36,812 nucleotides of DNA from Mesostigma viride (GCA_009746045.1 RPFO01000936.1:1-36812), one strand, 5' to 3'. Shown: positions 18,016-28,008, counted from the stretch's first letter. Numbers and translations are program-made. Notes: generated by a model from the letters alone, not told the origin.

Positions 18016-18702
18016 ATGGCGTCCACGATCGTCCTCTTTGAGGACTTTGACCCAGAGAAGGTTATATACCGCGACCCCAAGAGGTCCACCACTGGCGGGC
18101 TGTCGGTGTACCTGAACTATGACAAGGACGGGAAGGAAATCCCCATCCGCATCCAGACGCCGAAGATGAGAGTCCCATTCGGCGTGAGCTGTTTTGAGGG
18201 AAAGGCGCAGGCGCAAAAGTACAGTCTGGACCTGAGCTTCGATGACTACCTCAGCAAGGAAGAGGATATCGGCAAGTTCTACGAACGGTGGACCGCGTTC
18301 GACGAGCGAAACAAAAACACGTCCTTTGAGAAAAGCACCATTTGGTTCAACAAGAAGATCAGCTTCGACGTGGTGAACGAGCTCTACACGTCCGCGGTCA
18401 AGCCCTCCAAGAAGGAGCAATACCCCCCCACTCTCAAGTGCTCCATTCCGTTCCGAAACGGGAAGCCCGACTGCCAGTTTTTTGATGACACCAAGCAGCC
18501 GGCGACAATGGAGGATTTGGAAAAGGGAATGGAAGTGCAGGTCATCCTCGAGGTGCCGAGGCTGTGGTTCATGGACAAGCAGTTTGGATGCAGCCCCATC
18601 GTGAAGATGGTGCAGTTCTTCCCTAACAACCGCATCCCACACGGCTACTCGTTCATTGATAGGGAGCCCGTTGACCAGGCCCAGGATATGGGGTCGGACT
18701 GA
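18016..18702 (+). CDS. Probable NCLDV ssDNA-binding protein (T7 gp2.5-like type)
   Basis: 228 residues, beta-rich, without Cys motifs. Landmarks are MRVPFGVSCFEG (about 55-66), LDLSFDDY, then YPPTLKCSIPFRNGKP and PRLWFMDKQFG followed by VKMVQFF, and an acidic last ten residues. This order matches a conserved NCLDV family that has been linked to OB-fold ssDNA-binding proteins like T7 gp2.5, which also have an acidic C-tail. The match is from memory of the pattern, not a search. If right, it coats single strands during replication with PCNA. It has the clearest promoter in the window (TATA box) and an AATAAA 33 bases past its stop, so it is probably strongly expressed. Confidence 0.6.
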   Translation: MASTIVLFEDFDPEKVIYRDPKRSTTGGLSVYLNYDKDGKEIPIRIQTPKMRVPFGVSCFEGKAQAQKYSLDLSFDDYLSKEEDIGKFYERWTAFDERNKNTSFEKSTIWFNKKISFDVVNELYTSAVKPSKKEQYPPTLKCSIPFRNGKPDCQFFDDTKQPATMEDLEKGMEVQVILEVPRLWFMDKQFGCSPIVKMVQFFPNNRIPHGYSFIDREPVDQAQDMGSD

Positions 18703-18734
18703 GTCCGATTGCTCGTGTAATTAAAACATGATCG

Positions 18735-18740
18735 AATAAA
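18735..18740 (+). terminator. Poly(A) signal of the 18016-18702 gene
   Basis: AATAAA 33 bases past the stop. An overlapping region carries a minus-strand AATAAA (18747-18752), as expected between convergent transcripts. Confidence 0.65.
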
Positions 18741-18746
18741 ATTGTC

Positions 18747-18752
18747 TTTATT
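18747..18752 (-). terminator. Poly(A) signal for the J-domain gene
   Basis: AATAAA on the minus strand, about 190 bases beyond the end of the J-protein gene. Confidence 0.4.
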
Positions 18753-18775
18753 TACATTAACATCATATAAAACTC

Positions 18776-18964
18776 ATGAAGGTCAACATTAACTTAGGAA
18801 GCTCCAATAGACAGACTGGGTATATCAGCACCGCCCCTTCGCAGCCAATGACGCCAGCGGAGAGAAAGGCATTCCTTGTAGTGTTCTTCATCATCATAGC
18901 CGCACTGGTAGGCGGGTATCTGTACAAGGGCAAGAGGTTTTTCAGGTTCTTGGGGACGCGGTAG
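18776..18964 (+). CDS. Small single-pass membrane protein
   Basis: 62 residues. Residues 32-50 are a clear transmembrane helix (AFLVVFFIIIAALVGGYLY) followed by a basic end (KGKRFFRFLGTR). The N-terminal 30 residues are polar and Ser/Thr/Asn-rich. This is the usual build of small NCLDV virion membrane proteins. ATATAAAA lies 12-19 bases before the ATG, perhaps a late promoter element. Its end overlaps the predicted end of the convergent J protein by about 20 bases. Confidence 0.6.
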   Translation: MKVNINLGSSNRQTGYISTAPSQPMTPAERKAFLVVFFIIIAALVGGYLYKGKRFFRFLGTR

Positions 18965-20259
18965 ACGCGCGCCGCACAAAGAAATTACGAATGTCGCACT
19001 TTCGCAGGGGTGCACCGCTCTTGGCGCTGGACGAGCACCCCCGCCCCGCCCCTGAGCAGCTCTTGGCGGCGGACGAGCACGCGGTGTCTGAATGCACCCC
19101 CGCGGCCCTGCGTTTTTTTTGAGTCGCCGCGACGTCATCCGCCATCGCGATGCCCCCTCCTCCTCCTCCTCCTCCTCCTCGTCGTTAATGAACCCGTCGT
19201 CTGACTCCTCTATCTCGTCTTCCTCCTCCACCTCCTCCTCGTCCTCGTCCTCGTCCTCCGCCTCGTCATCCACGAACACGCACCGCCCCGTCGTGCGAGG
19301 CGCCTTGCGCTTGGGGGCGCTCGTCGATGCCGCACCGCCCCTCTTCTTCCTCGTGTGGTTGCCGTGCTCGCGTTCCACGCGCTTCCTGCCTTCCATCCAC
19401 TCCGCAAAGGACCGCGGCTTGAAGCTCTGCACATTTGCGCAGGGAGGCATGGGCTTTGCGAAGACGCGGCCGGCGCCGCCTTCTTGAACCCGTTATTGCA
19501 CGCCCCGCGCGGCCACCACGGCGGGCACACGTCCGGATACTCCTTGTAGAACTCCTGCCTGGTGTAGTCGGGGTTCTTCTCCACTCTCCTGTTGTACATG
19601 CAGGACGCGCGCATCTGCTTGATGTCGTCGCGCACCAGATCGTAATAAGACGGGACTTTCGCGCGGCGGCTGACCTTCGCCCTCAACATGGAAACGATGT
19701 TGACCGCGCGGCGGGCGTCGGAGGGGTTTAGGGCGTTGAAGTAGCCCTCTACCCCCTTCCACATGTCCACTTGGAAGTTCTGTACCGAATCCTCACAGGC
19801 CAACCTGCAGCCCTCGGAGATGATGAATTCGGCCAAGTCCTCCGCGTCCAACTCGTTGTGATCATGCACGTCCATGCACACCTCCAGCGTCTTACTCCAC
19901 ATCCTTTCCCAGGGGTCTGGGCGATCATGGGATTTCATAGGGGTCTCGAGGTACGTGAAAAATGTGAGCTTGTGTTCCTCGATCAGCTCAAAACACCCGC
20001 TCATGACCTGGAAAACTTCCGTGGACCGCTTGTGCTTCCATTTATCAGGGTGGATTTGTTTGGAGAGCCTTCGAAAATTCGCCTTTGCTGCACCCATATC
20101 CTTGCGGACGTGGATGATTTCGTGGCGGTTTTGGCGGTAAATTTTGATAGCATCGTCCGTGAGTGGGACACTGCCCAACAAAAGGCGCTGAAACAAATCC
20201 CTTTTCTCGCCGTTGGTCAACTTTTCAAACGCACGGAGCGTGCTCTCGAGGTTTCCCAT
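18942..20259 (-). CDS. J-domain protein with acidic tail (frameshifted)
   Basis: Starts MGNLES, an N-myristoylation consensus. Residues 50-95 are J-like: AKANFRRLSKQIHPDKW contains the HPD tripeptide (70-72) required to stimulate Hsp70, followed by VFQVMSGCFELIEEH. A helical middle part ends near WWPRGACNNGF. The frame changes near 19460-19490 and continues as a basic segment (KRKAPRTTG) and a long Asp/Glu run. A second change at an eight-T run (19113-19120) leads to an end with KCDIRNFFVRR, a PIP-like motif, and the stop at 18942. J proteins recruit Hsp70, for example for assembly or replication complexes. The acidic part resembles the tail of the H2B-like protein. Exact C-terminus uncertain. 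Confidence 0.65.
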
Positions 20260-20693
20260 GGCTGAGTGCCACTCCCAGCGCCCAGCGCCCCAAAATCGCC
20301 TTGTCCACGCCTGTCAATCATTCATCCAGAGGCACACACATGCATCTCAGTGGCCCAGTCACAGATGATGATGTGGCTACCCTGCATCAGAGATCTCGCC
20401 TTGTCACTGATCTGGACAGATCTGGATAGAGATCTCGCTGTCTTGTCACTGATCTGGACGGAGATCTAAATTTATCCGCGTCAGACGGTTACTGATCTCG
20501 TCAGACGCTTAGCACGAGATCTCGAGATCCCGAGATTCCGCCTAGCACGGGATCTCGTGACTGTGCACTGCCCCGTCACATATTGGGTCTTTTAACGGAT
20601 CTGTCATTTGAATTCAGTTTTCTCCCGCCTCAGAACGCACCATGCGCATTTCGGAGCGCTCGCTCGCTCACACATGCACTTTCTCACGTGTCC
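20260..20693. promoter_or_regulatory. Divergent intergenic region with AGATCT cluster 2
   Basis: 434 bp between divergent genes. From 20391 to 20557 there are five AGATCT palindromes and several GATCT variants, among them the repeated phrase CACTGATCTGGAC. No TATA box is evident. Likely the control region of both flanking genes. Confidence 0.5.
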
Positions 20694-22010
20694 ATGATAG
20701 AGGACGAGGATGTCGGACATCTGGAGAGAGGTCGCAGTCGAGATAACGTGTCGGCCATGGCTGCCAGGGCCGCACTGGAACACGAGAGGTATGCCGCATC
20801 GTACAATAAAGGGGCTGTGAGACTCCCTGATCCCACCGATGTGGAAGTGGACGTGGACAAGTGGTTCGAGCAACCGTTGGGGCCCATCAGACCTTACATC
20901 CGGACAAAAAGGATAGACGCCCAGTCCAAGTCTGTGGTGTTCCGAACCAGGGATATCGGCGTTTACGTAACGGAATCTACCTGCTTCAAGGGTATCCAAT
21001 ACGCGGAAATCGAGGACACCGGGATTAAGGGCGCGGTCGTTCACGACCTGCCGCGAACCTGTGGAGGAGTGCACGTGACGCTCGAACTCGTCAAGCCGTT
21101 TGTCCTTGCAATCCCGTGCCATCCAGACAGCGTAGAGAAGCGAGTGGCCATGTGCAATCACCTCCTCAAGCTCCTGGGAACGGACGCGTTCGTCCACAAG
21201 TCCGAGGTCAAGGTGTCGAAAAATCACAACGTGCGACACTTTGCGAAGGGCGCCGACCTGTTGAAGAGGGAGGCGGAAAGGAGGAAAGTGCAGCTGTACT
21301 TCACCCTCGCGTGGTGCGAAGACGTACTGTCCAATTACTCCCGCGCACTGAAGCGATTCGATGACGCGGATGGAACGGCGAAGCGAGAGTTCTACGACCT
21401 GGCCAAGAAGATGGACAGGGCGGAAGTGTTGTACCCCGAGTCCAAGAGGCTGATGGAGAAACTGTCGCAGACCCCGCTGCCATTGAAGTCCACCCCTGCG
21501 TGGGTGCACGATGCGGACAGAGTCAAGGCGTCGGAGCTACCGGAGATGGACAAACACACTCAGAACCAGATTTTGCGCACGGACCTGGCGTTCAGAGACG
21601 AGAAGTGTGCGAGGCTCGAGAAGGAGATCGATAAGTTGCGCACGAGCATGGAGGAGATTCGACTCTTGCGCAAAAGTGACGCACCCTGCGCACCCTCCGC
21701 GCCCAAGCCAATGCCCCCCCCACCGCTCGTGCAAGCGCCGCCGCCGTCTGTGGCAGATTACACGCGTCTCGCCCCCTTGGATGGCATGGACCCGTTTCAG
21801 CAAGCGGTCCGGTGCCTCGTAGATGGCATGAGGCACCAGCTCCCTCAGGGTGTGTACATGCTCGTGCACGCCATCAGGGACATGGTGGAGGGGGAGACGG
21901 TCCCCGTGTACCGCGACCGCGTGATGCACACCCTGCACTCCATGAGCCTGTCATCCCCCCCCGTAGCCCGCGCTCTACAGATGCTGTACAGCAGCTCCTG
22001 GTCCGCGTGA
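20694..22010 (+). CDS. Unrecognised 438-aa protein
   Basis: The start at the ATG at 20694 is chosen because the longer frame begins at a TTG in the intergenic repeats. Residues 1-250 are a mixed alpha/beta region with no motif I know. Residues 310-340 form a coiled coil (LEKEIDKLRTSMEEIRLLRK). A Pro-rich linker (PKPMPPPPLVQAPPPS) follows, then a helical C-terminal domain of about 90 residues. The linker-plus-domain layout suggests a scaffold or virion assembly protein, but this is inference. A poly(A) signal follows the stop by 18 bases. Confidence 0.7.
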   Translation: MIEDEDVGHLERGRSRDNVSAMAARAALEHERYAASYNKGAVRLPDPTDVEVDVDKWFEQPLGPIRPYIRTKRIDAQSKSVVFRTRDIGVYVTESTCFKGIQYAEIEDTGIKGAVVHDLPRTCGGVHVTLELVKPFVLAIPCHPDSVEKRVAMCNHLLKLLGTDAFVHKSEVKVSKNHNVRHFAKGADLLKREAERRKVQLYFTLAWCEDVLSNYSRALKRFDDADGTAKREFYDLAKKMDRAEVLYPESKRLMEKLSQTPLPLKSTPAWVHDADRVKASELPEMDKHTQNQILRTDLAFRDEKCARLEKEIDKLRTSMEEIRLLRKSDAPCAPSAPKPMPPPPLVQAPPPSVADYTRLAPLDGMDPFQQAVRCLVDGMRHQLPQGVYMLVHAIRDMVEGETVPVYRDRVMHTLHSMSLSSPPVARALQMLYSSSWSA

Positions 22011-22028
22011 GTGGCAATGTAATTGATC

Positions 22029-22034
22029 AATAAA
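22029..22034 (+). terminator. Poly(A) signal of the 20694-22010 gene
   Basis: AATAAA 18 bases past the stop. Confidence 0.65.
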
Positions 22035-22038
22035 GAAA

Positions 22039-24810
22039 TCACATTACTGGTATCTCCGCTGCCGATTGCGTGTAGGAATACGGAATATGATCTCCATATA
22101 CCGCGTAGGGGAATGACGGCATTGTCGGGAACAACACGGCATGTTGTAACCCAATATGAGGACCCTTCATCGAAGCCGGAGGGGGGGTACGGTTTTGTGT
22201 TCGCAACCGGTCTTTTCCTGGTGGTAAACCTCTCCAGACGTATTTTTGATCGTAATTGCGTAGTGCAATAACGCCTATCAGTATACCATCACTGTCTGTT
22301 ATAACCTGCTTGATTTGATGCGGATTGGTGTGAGCTCCAAGGTCGGCTATAATATTGGTAACTGCTTCTTTAAACGTCCGTGCGCTGTACTTGGGCGGCA
22401 GTTTAAGCTCACGTTTATCCAGTCCCGTTTGCAACAGCGGAATGACACTTTTCGTAATCGCAACGAGACCCGGGTGGTATTGTTTGATTGTCGTTATGAC
22501 TTCTTCTGGTGTCTTTAGGGCATTAGGTAGTCTTACTGGAACCTCCTGTCCTGCACCTGAATTCAACGGTGGTGCCGCTTGTACGGATGATGTTGCATTT
22601 GTTGTGGGTCGTGAATTAGTAGGAGATGGACCCTTCCACTTCAAAGCGTCCTCTTCGGCTTTTTCTACGATTGAAAGCAACTTGTCTTTATATGGGCCGT
22701 CGTCTAACTTCCCGATATGTGCCTTAGCTTCTTCGATTCTCTCGGCATATTCAAATAAATCGACGCGGGTTGAAAGTTCGCCAATTCTTCGAACGTATTG
22801 ACCTGCCTCCCTGATTTCCTGTGTTTTCCCAAACTCTGTGCTTTCGTTACGAAAGAGAGGAAGCAATTGTTTTTGCTGAATTTTCGTGAGAGTTTTCCTT
22901 ATCTTGACGTAATCCTCCAAGAGTTTGCTATAACCATAAGCAAACTCCTCGCTGTCCCAATTCCCTGATCTACGCAATGTTGCCATCTGTTTTAGTATAC
23001 TCTCTGCCGCTTCCATCCCTGCATTGTCGTTTGCAACCGGTCTATTCGGGATGCCTGTCTGAATATCCCACGTGTTCGGGTCACCACTTCCACTCTCCGT
23101 GTCTTGTGCTTGTGCTTGTGCTGTTGCTGGTGCTGGTGCTGGTGCTGTTTTTGCTGGTGTTGGTGCTGGTCCTGTTTTTGCTGGTGTTGGTGCTGGTCCT
23201 GTTTTTGCTGGTGCTTGTGCTTGTGCTTGTGCTGGAGGTGTTGATGGCGCTGTTGCTGGCGGACTATCCGCATCCGGGAAGTCTGCATTACTAGATTCAC
23301 GCATCCATTCTGCTATTTCAGCGTCGGTGAGAGACGTCGGTCGCGTGTTTGCTGGTGGTTGTGATGTTGGTGACGGTGCTGGTGCTGGTACTGGTGCTGG
23401 TGCTGTTTTTGCTGGTGTTGGTGTTGGTGCTGGTGGTGGTGCTGGTGCTGGTGTTGGTGTTGGTGTTGGTGTTGGTGCTGGTACTGGTGCTGGTGCTGTT
23501 TTTGCTGGTGTTGGTGTTGGTGCTGGTGGTGGTGCTGGTGCTGGTGTTGGTGTTGGTGTTGGTGTTGGTGCTGGTGGTGGTGCTGGTGTTGGTGTTGGTG
23601 TTGGTGTTGGTGCTGGTGGTGCTGGTGGTGGTGCTGGTGTTGGTGCTGGTGGTGCTGGTGGTGTTGGTGCTGGTGCTGGTGTTGGTGTTGGTGTTGGTGT
23701 TGGTGCTGGTTTGTTTGCTGGTGTGTTTGCTGGTTCAGGCTTGGCCGCGAGTTTTGCGATTTCTAGTAAAACTTTTTTGTGCTGCTCAATAAATGAGGAG
23801 GGGAGGAGGGGACCACGCCCCCTTGACCAGAATTTAGCAAGTGCGTCTACAAACTGTGCCATTTTGCCACCCTTTGCAGCTTTTGCTTCTGCTGCCTGTG
23901 CTGATGCTTCTGCGGCGGCGGCATTGCTGACATTCATTTCATGTTCTTCTGCGTGACTGTCTATTCTAGACTGTTCCCGATTCATTAGTGTTGGCTCGGG
24001 CTTGTTTTCGGCGTTTTTGGGCTTGGCGCCCGGTGCATCAACAGGCTTGGCCGATTTCCACAATTCTGACTCTTGTCTGAACCGATCATTAAAAGAGACA
24101 TGTGGTTTGTCGGCCGGTGCATCGACAGGCTTGGCCGTTTTCCACAGATCTGCCTCTTGTCTGAACCGATCATTAAAAGAGACATGTGGTTTTAGGTCAT
24201 CAGTATCCTCCTCCAATACCCGCACCATAACTGGCTCCTCGTCACTATTAGGGACGACAGGTGCTTCTGTTTGTGTGGCTGTCTGTGTCGCAATCGGTGG
24301 TGCTGTTTGTGTGGCTGTCTGTGTCGCGGTCGGTGGTGCTGTTTGTGTGGCTGTCTGTGTCGCGGTCGGTGGTGCTGTTTGTGTCCCGCTTTGTGTTGTA
24401 TTTGGTAATGCGGGCTCTGATGCGGGTTTGACCGGCTTCGGCTTTATGGGAGCTGGAGAAGTGAAAGACCCCCCGCCGCCGTCTTGGCGATAGGAAGAGG
24501 TGTCCATGGACGAATATGATGAGTATTCCCCCCCCCCCACATCTGGCAATCGCGCGGGGGGGCCGGGGTGCCACCCGCCGTCGTAGTCAATGATGGCAGG
24601 ACGCCACCCTCCAGTGGCAGGAAGGGGCGGGTCCGATGACCCCACTAACCGAGCTTTTAGCAATCGAAAGAGCATGAGCAGAGAGTTCAACATGCGCGCC
24701 TTCTCCACTCTTTCCGCCTCCGTGCCTTCCGGCTTATCCATCGCTTGCTTTAACAGGCCGACTATAACGTTGATGGCCCGAGATGTCGCATCTGTCATCG
24801 CCGCTGTCAT
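22039..24810 (-). CDS. 923-aa Pro/Ala/Thr-rich protein with internal repeats
   Basis: Starts at the ATG at 24810; the longer frame needs a TTG. Residues 1-50 are helical. Then come an acidic/Gly-rich part, an [11 protein letters not shown] repeat, two copies of a 28-residue unit containing [11 protein letters not shown] and LWK-x-AKPVDAP, and a helical Ala-rich part. A long (P-T)n/(P-A)n tract follows (about residues 360-570), then a folded-looking C-terminal region of about 300 residues with two helical segments. Long Pro/Ala/Thr tracts are typical of extended linkers in virion or surface proteins. No signal peptide or membrane segment. No family recognised; reading frame intact despite the repeats. 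Confidence 0.75.
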   Translation of the reverse strand: MTAAMTDATSRAINVIVGLLKQAMDKPEGTEAERVEKARMLNSLLMLFRLLKARLVGSSDPPLPATGGWRPAIIDYDGGWHPGPPARLPDVGGGEYSSYSSMDTSSYRQDGGGGSFTSPAPIKPKPVKPASEPALPNTTQSGTQTAPPTATQTATQTAPPTATQTATQTAPPIATQTATQTEAPVVPNSDEEPVMVRVLEEDTDDLKPHVSFNDRFRQEADLWKTAKPVDAPADKPHVSFNDRFRQESELWKSAKPVDAPGAKPKNAENKPEPTLMNREQSRIDSHAEEHEMNVSNAAAAEASAQAAEAKAAKGGKMAQFVDALAKFWSRGRGPLLPSSFIEQHKKVLLEIAKLAAKPEPANTPANKPAPTPTPTPTPAPAPTPPAPPAPTPAPPPAPPAPTPTPTPTPAPPPAPTPTPTPTPAPAPPPAPTPTPAKTAPAPVPAPTPTPTPTPAPAPPPAPTPTPAKTAPAPVPAPAPSPTSQPPANTRPTSLTDAEIAEWMRESSNADFPDADSPPATAPSTPPAQAQAQAPAKTGPAPTPAKTGPAPTPAKTAPAPAPATAQAQAQDTESGSGDPNTWDIQTGIPNRPVANDNAGMEAAESILKQMATLRRSGNWDSEEFAYGYSKLLEDYVKIRKTLTKIQQKQLLPLFRNESTEFGKTQEIREAGQYVRRIGELSTRVDLFEYAERIEEAKAHIGKLDDGPYKDKLLSIVEKAEEDALKWKGPSPTNSRPTTNATSSVQAAPPLNSGAGQEVPVRLPNALKTPEEVITTIKQYHPGLVAITKSVIPLLQTGLDKRELKLPPKYSARTFKEAVTNIIADLGAHTNPHQIKQVITDSDGILIGVIALRNYDQKYVWRGLPPGKDRLRTQNRTPPPASMKGPHIGLQHAVLFPTMPSFPYAVYGDHIPYSYTQSAAEIPVM
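23110..23725. repeat. GT-rich tandem repeats encoding (PT/PA)n
   Basis: Runs of TGGTGC and TGGTGT hexamers on the plus strand, with repeated blocks such as CTGTTTTTGCTGGTGTTGG. They encode the Pro-Ala/Pro-Thr tract on the minus strand and are strongly strand-biased. Confidence 0.9.
24031..24194. repeat. Two copies of an 84-bp coding repeat
   Basis: 24031-24114 and 24115-24194 start CGGTGCATC and match almost throughout, encoding the duplicated 28-residue unit of the 923-aa protein. Confidence 0.85.
24258..24385. repeat. 36-bp tandem repeats, about three copies
   Basis: Repeats of GGTGGTGCTGTTTGTGTGG plus CTGTCTGTGTCGCGGTC, encoding [12 protein letters not shown] on the minus strand. Confidence 0.85.
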
Positions 24811-24836
24811 ACATGATAGACACACATATTTTGTTA

Positions 24837-25747
24837 TCAACCCAATAAACAGGCAGCGACAATCGCGACGACCTTGGGAGACACGCTGTTGCCCACCGCC
24901 TTAAGGATCTTGTTGATGCTGACCTCGCGCATGAGCGCGCCTAGGCGCGTGGTAGGGATCCCTTGCAGCTTGAAAGCCTCGCTCTCGGTGAGCGTCCTGA
25001 TACCGACGGGGTCTCGGATGTAGAGGCGCGCGTTCTTGTTCGCGCCCTGGGCGGCGCGCTGAGTGAACGCCACGTCCGAATCCTTCGCCTCGAAACTGTA
25101 ATTGGCCTGATAAAAGCGACCGGGTTCCGCGTGAGCGAGCACGCCATACAACCTGGAGCCAGGGTCCAAGTAATACTCCGGTGGCGCCGTCTTGTTGAAG
25201 TCGAACGAGTCCGTGCGCGACGACAGGGGGGCGGGAACCTGTACAGCGGGTTCTTGCTCGCCACAATGAACACCCGGCGCCTCTTCTGCCGCAGACCGGC
25301 GTGGGTGTGGGCACCTATGATCTCGTAATCCACGTTGAATCCGTGTCCGCGGAGTTCACGCAAGATCCTCTTGAACACGGGGAAGTTGATGATCGCTGGC
25401 ACGTTTTCCAAGATTACGTGTGTCGGGTCAGCGATGCGGATGAAACGAAATATGTCGCGTATGCCCTTGGTACGGACATCTTTCATACCCCGCTTGAGTC
25501 CAGCGTTGCTGAAGCTCTGACAAGGAAAACCGGCCGTGATGATGTCAGCTTTCGGTATAAGATGGTCGGGCACGTTCTCGATCTTGTCGCAGATGGGCGA
25601 CTCCCCGTTGAGAATTTCAAACACGTCACAAGCGGACGGGTTCATCTCGACGGCCATCACCGTTTGGACGTTGCGGACTTTCCTCAAGCCCATCGAGAAC
25701 CCGCCCAGCCCGGCGAACAGGTCTATGTGTCTCCAAGTCCCCACCAT
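24837..25747 (-). CDS. DNA (cytosine-5) methyltransferase (frameshifted)
   Basis: About 303 residues from the ATG at 25747. The motifs are in canonical order: [14 protein letters not shown] (residues 9-21, SAM binding); [10 protein letters not shown] with catalytic Cys76; VI, LENVP (113-117); [15 protein letters not shown] (154-164). A six-G run at 25226-25231 shifts the frame, after which motifs IX ([13 protein letters not shown]) and X ([10 protein letters not shown]) follow. All catalytic parts are present. The target-recognition region between VIII and IX is short, as in small bacterial and viral enzymes. Such enzymes methylate viral DNA or pair with a restriction enzyme; no partner nuclease is recognised next to it. 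Divergent from the 25779 gene. Confidence 0.9.
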
Positions 25748-25778
25748 CGCACGTGTATAATACCAACACGAGAACAAA

Positions 25779-26408
25779 ATGATTTTCACAACGGACGACC
25801 TCCCCGAATACGTGTGGGGAATAAAGAGTCGAAACGACATGCCGTCCCTGTCCGCCATCATGTCGCTCGCCACGGACGACTCGCCCACAGAGGAAGAGTG
25901 CTCCATCACGCTAGAGGACTACTGCGATCAACACGATTCGCTCATCCGGCGCGTGCGCTCCTCGGAATGGTTCAAGACCTACATGCAGAGTCTGGGCGTG
26001 CAATTTCCACCACGGAGCGAGGCAGACTCGTCCCAACAGGAAACACGCATCATGGAGAAGTTGGCGGCTCATATGGAAGGGGCGCTGGTGGACGGCGTGG
26101 TGGAAGCCCGTTCGCCCTACACAGGCTCGCTGGTCGTGGCGAGACAATCCAATTTCCTATACGCACTCGGACTACTGGATTGCAAGCGAGATAAGGCCAA
26201 GGCTGTGTTCGTGCACAATGGCGGACACGCTATCAGGGAAGATGAAATTTCCAATATGGTCTGTCTTGCCGCCCCTCGCGGGGTTCACGTGTATGATGTG
26301 AACGCGGAATACTTTAAGGACGACCCCATGGGGACGCTCATGATGCCTACGGTCTACGTGCACGTGATTCAATTCATCAAGCAAATAAAGGCTTCCATTA
26401 AAAGTTAA
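25779..26408 (+). CDS. Unrecognised 209-aa protein
   Basis: A soluble acidic protein. The N-terminal 60 residues are acidic (MIFTTDDLPEYVWGIK at the start), the middle is helical, and the C-terminal half has beta-rich segments (SPYTGSLVVARQS, KAVFVHNGGHAIR). No Cys or His cluster. It shares a 31-bp divergent promoter region with the DNA methyltransferase; GTATAATACC lies about 20 bases before the ATG. A poly(A) signal follows 9 bases past the stop. Confidence 0.65.
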   Translation: MIFTTDDLPEYVWGIKSRNDMPSLSAIMSLATDDSPTEEECSITLEDYCDQHDSLIRRVRSSEWFKTYMQSLGVQFPPRSEADSSQQETRIMEKLAAHMEGALVDGVVEARSPYTGSLVVARQSNFLYALGLLDCKRDKAKAVFVHNGGHAIREDEISNMVCLAAPRGVHVYDVNAEYFKDDPMGTLMMPTVYVHVIQFIKQIKASIKS

Positions 26409-26416
26409 ATACTCTC

Positions 26417-26422
26417 AATAAA
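26417..26422 (+). terminator. Poly(A) signal of the 25779-26408 gene
   Basis: AATAAA 9 bases past the stop. Confidence 0.6.
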
Positions 26423-26487
26423 CAGAGTTCGATACATCAAGTCGTTAACAACCATAAAACTAACTTTAAAAGTGCCAACCACGCCTT

Positions 26488-27573
26488 TCAGGCAGTCGCG
26501 GCAAAACCTTTCAGTCCCAAGTCGTCCCAGTTAACATCGCTCGTGTCCAAGGGAGACATATTGTTAAACCAGTCATCTAGGCCGCCTTCCGTGGACGTGT
26601 GGGGAGGAAGAACAGAGTCGCCCGCGTTGGATACAGGGGCGTTGAATGCGGGGGTGGTGTCCAAAGAAGGTATCGGAAAGTCGTAATGCACGGTCGATGA
26701 TGTAGCAGTCTCCGCGGAAGAAGCAGACGGTGCGATGGGGGCTTGGAACAGAGGAGGAGTGTCCGTAACAGGTTCGTCGACGCGCGTCCTCTTGGCACTC
26801 CTCAAGTCGGGTCCAGTACTCATCCCTGGTCCGCTCTCCTCCTCGCTCGGTGAATGCTTCTTGAGGTAGTCGGCGCAGATCTCGTTGATCTGCTTGAAGG
26901 CGGTCTCCCTGCGCAAAATCAAATCCCCTAGCATTGCCCCGACGCTCGCATCCACGCTCTTCTGATAAACTTCATAGGAGATCTCCGTGCTCTGTCTCGC
27001 CAAAAAGGCAACAATCTGCGTGCCAGGCCTGGCGTCTTTCAGGAACGTATAAAGACTGTTGACCCGCTCCAGAGCCAATGTGGACTCCTGGGTGCACTTG
27101 TCAGAGGAAGTCTTTACAAAGTCTTTGCACTCGTTGAAAAGGGTGTCAATATCAGCCCTGAGTTTCTTGATCACTTTACCGATGCTGAGAGCCAGCCCTG
27201 TAGCAATTTTGGTCTCCTGTGGACACTCTGCCGGCGGGGGAACACCGGTGATGGCCAGAATGGGACACGCCCACTTGATGGCGTGAACAGCGAATTCAAT
27301 GTCGATGCTCCCATCGGCGTTGATGGGGTAAACCCCCTTCACTTGTTTGAAGGCGTTGGCCAGCCTCTTCCCCTCGGTGCTGTTGGAGAACTTGGTGTGG
27401 TTGATGGTGCTGTCGTTTGCAAACACCCTGAGCAGGGTCTGCAGACAAACCTTATTGCCCCCCAACACCTGGATGTTGCCAGGCTTTTGGGCGTTGGAAA
27501 TCCAGGCTTTCGGACGCCAGATATGGACCCCACCAGCCACCCCCACGTGCTCCATGAAGTCTGAAGTCTCCAT
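26488..27573 (-). CDS. Unrecognised 361-aa protein
   Basis: Starts at the ATG at 27573, after a TATA-like box; the longer frame reads through the promoter. Residues 15-140 are a globular part (VHIWRPKAWISN, then a Lys-rich FSNSTEGKRLANAFKQVKG segment). Residues 150-250 are helical. The last 110 residues are low-complexity, Ser/Thr/Pro-rich and acidic, with a bipartite basic spot before them (RSAKRTRVDEP, a possible nuclear signal) and a hydrophobic-acidic end (LDDWFNNMSP, then VNWDDLGL). An acidic-hydrophobic tail like this resembles transcription activation domains, so a regulatory protein is one possibility. Confidence 0.7.
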   Translation of the reverse strand: METSDFMEHVGVAGGVHIWRPKAWISNAQKPGNIQVLGGNKVCLQTLLRVFANDSTINHTKFSNSTEGKRLANAFKQVKGVYPINADGSIDIEFAVHAIKWACPILAITGVPPPAECPQETKIATGLALSIGKVIKKLRADIDTLFNECKDFVKTSSDKCTQESTLALERVNSLYTFLKDARPGTQIVAFLARQSTEISYEVYQKSVDASVGAMLGDLILRRETAFKQINEICADYLKKHSPSEEESGPGMSTGPDLRSAKRTRVDEPVTDTPPLFQAPIAPSASSAETATSSTVHYDFPIPSLDTTPAFNAPVSNAGDSVLPPHTSTEGGLDDWFNNMSPLDTSDVNWDDLGLKGFAATA

Positions 27574-27639
27574 AGCCTGTCTGCAGAGCTTTTGGGTGGT
27601 TTGTGAAGTGAGAGAGTGTTTTTCGCGTGGTAGGACCCC

Positions 27640-27646
27640 TTTTATG
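27640..27646 (-). promoter_or_regulatory. TATA-like box for the 26488-27573 gene
   Basis: CATAAAA in TGCATAAAAGGGG on the minus strand, 67 bases before the ATG; predicts a start near 27612 and a short leader. Confidence 0.55.
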
Positions 27647-27976
27647 CAACTTTCTGGCGGAACAGAACTTGTGAAGGGGTGTATTTGTTTACCCCCGACC
27701 GGGACCAATTTCAGGGGGGTGCACAGTCAGCAATATTTCCTAAATCTCTAAGATCTTTGGTGGGTGGCTTATAAACTCCCATAGGGCGAAGAGACGCTTT
27801 TTACGCGTCAGAAAACGACAAAACGGACAGACAGGAAGCTTCTCTTTTTATCCTGGATGATCAGGACCGTGCAAAAATGTCGTGATCCTTGGAAGATCTG
27901 ATACTGCCATGGTCTGACAAGACACTTTCAAACATATAGTCAGATTCTGACAAGATTCTGTGACTGTTCATAGATC

Positions 27977-28008
27977 TCTGTCAGATTTGTAACTGCCAGG
28001 TGGTCTGA
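27977..28008 (+). repeat. 32-bp direct repeat, copy 1
   Basis: TCTGTCAGATTTGTAACTGC followed by CAGGTGGTCTGA. The identical copy 2 starts 91 bases later. Confidence 0.9.

Noticed and set aside
22977-23956. Plus-strand Val/Leu- and Gly/Ala-rich frames
   Set aside because: They are antisense to the (PT/PA)n repeats of the 923-aa minus-strand protein.
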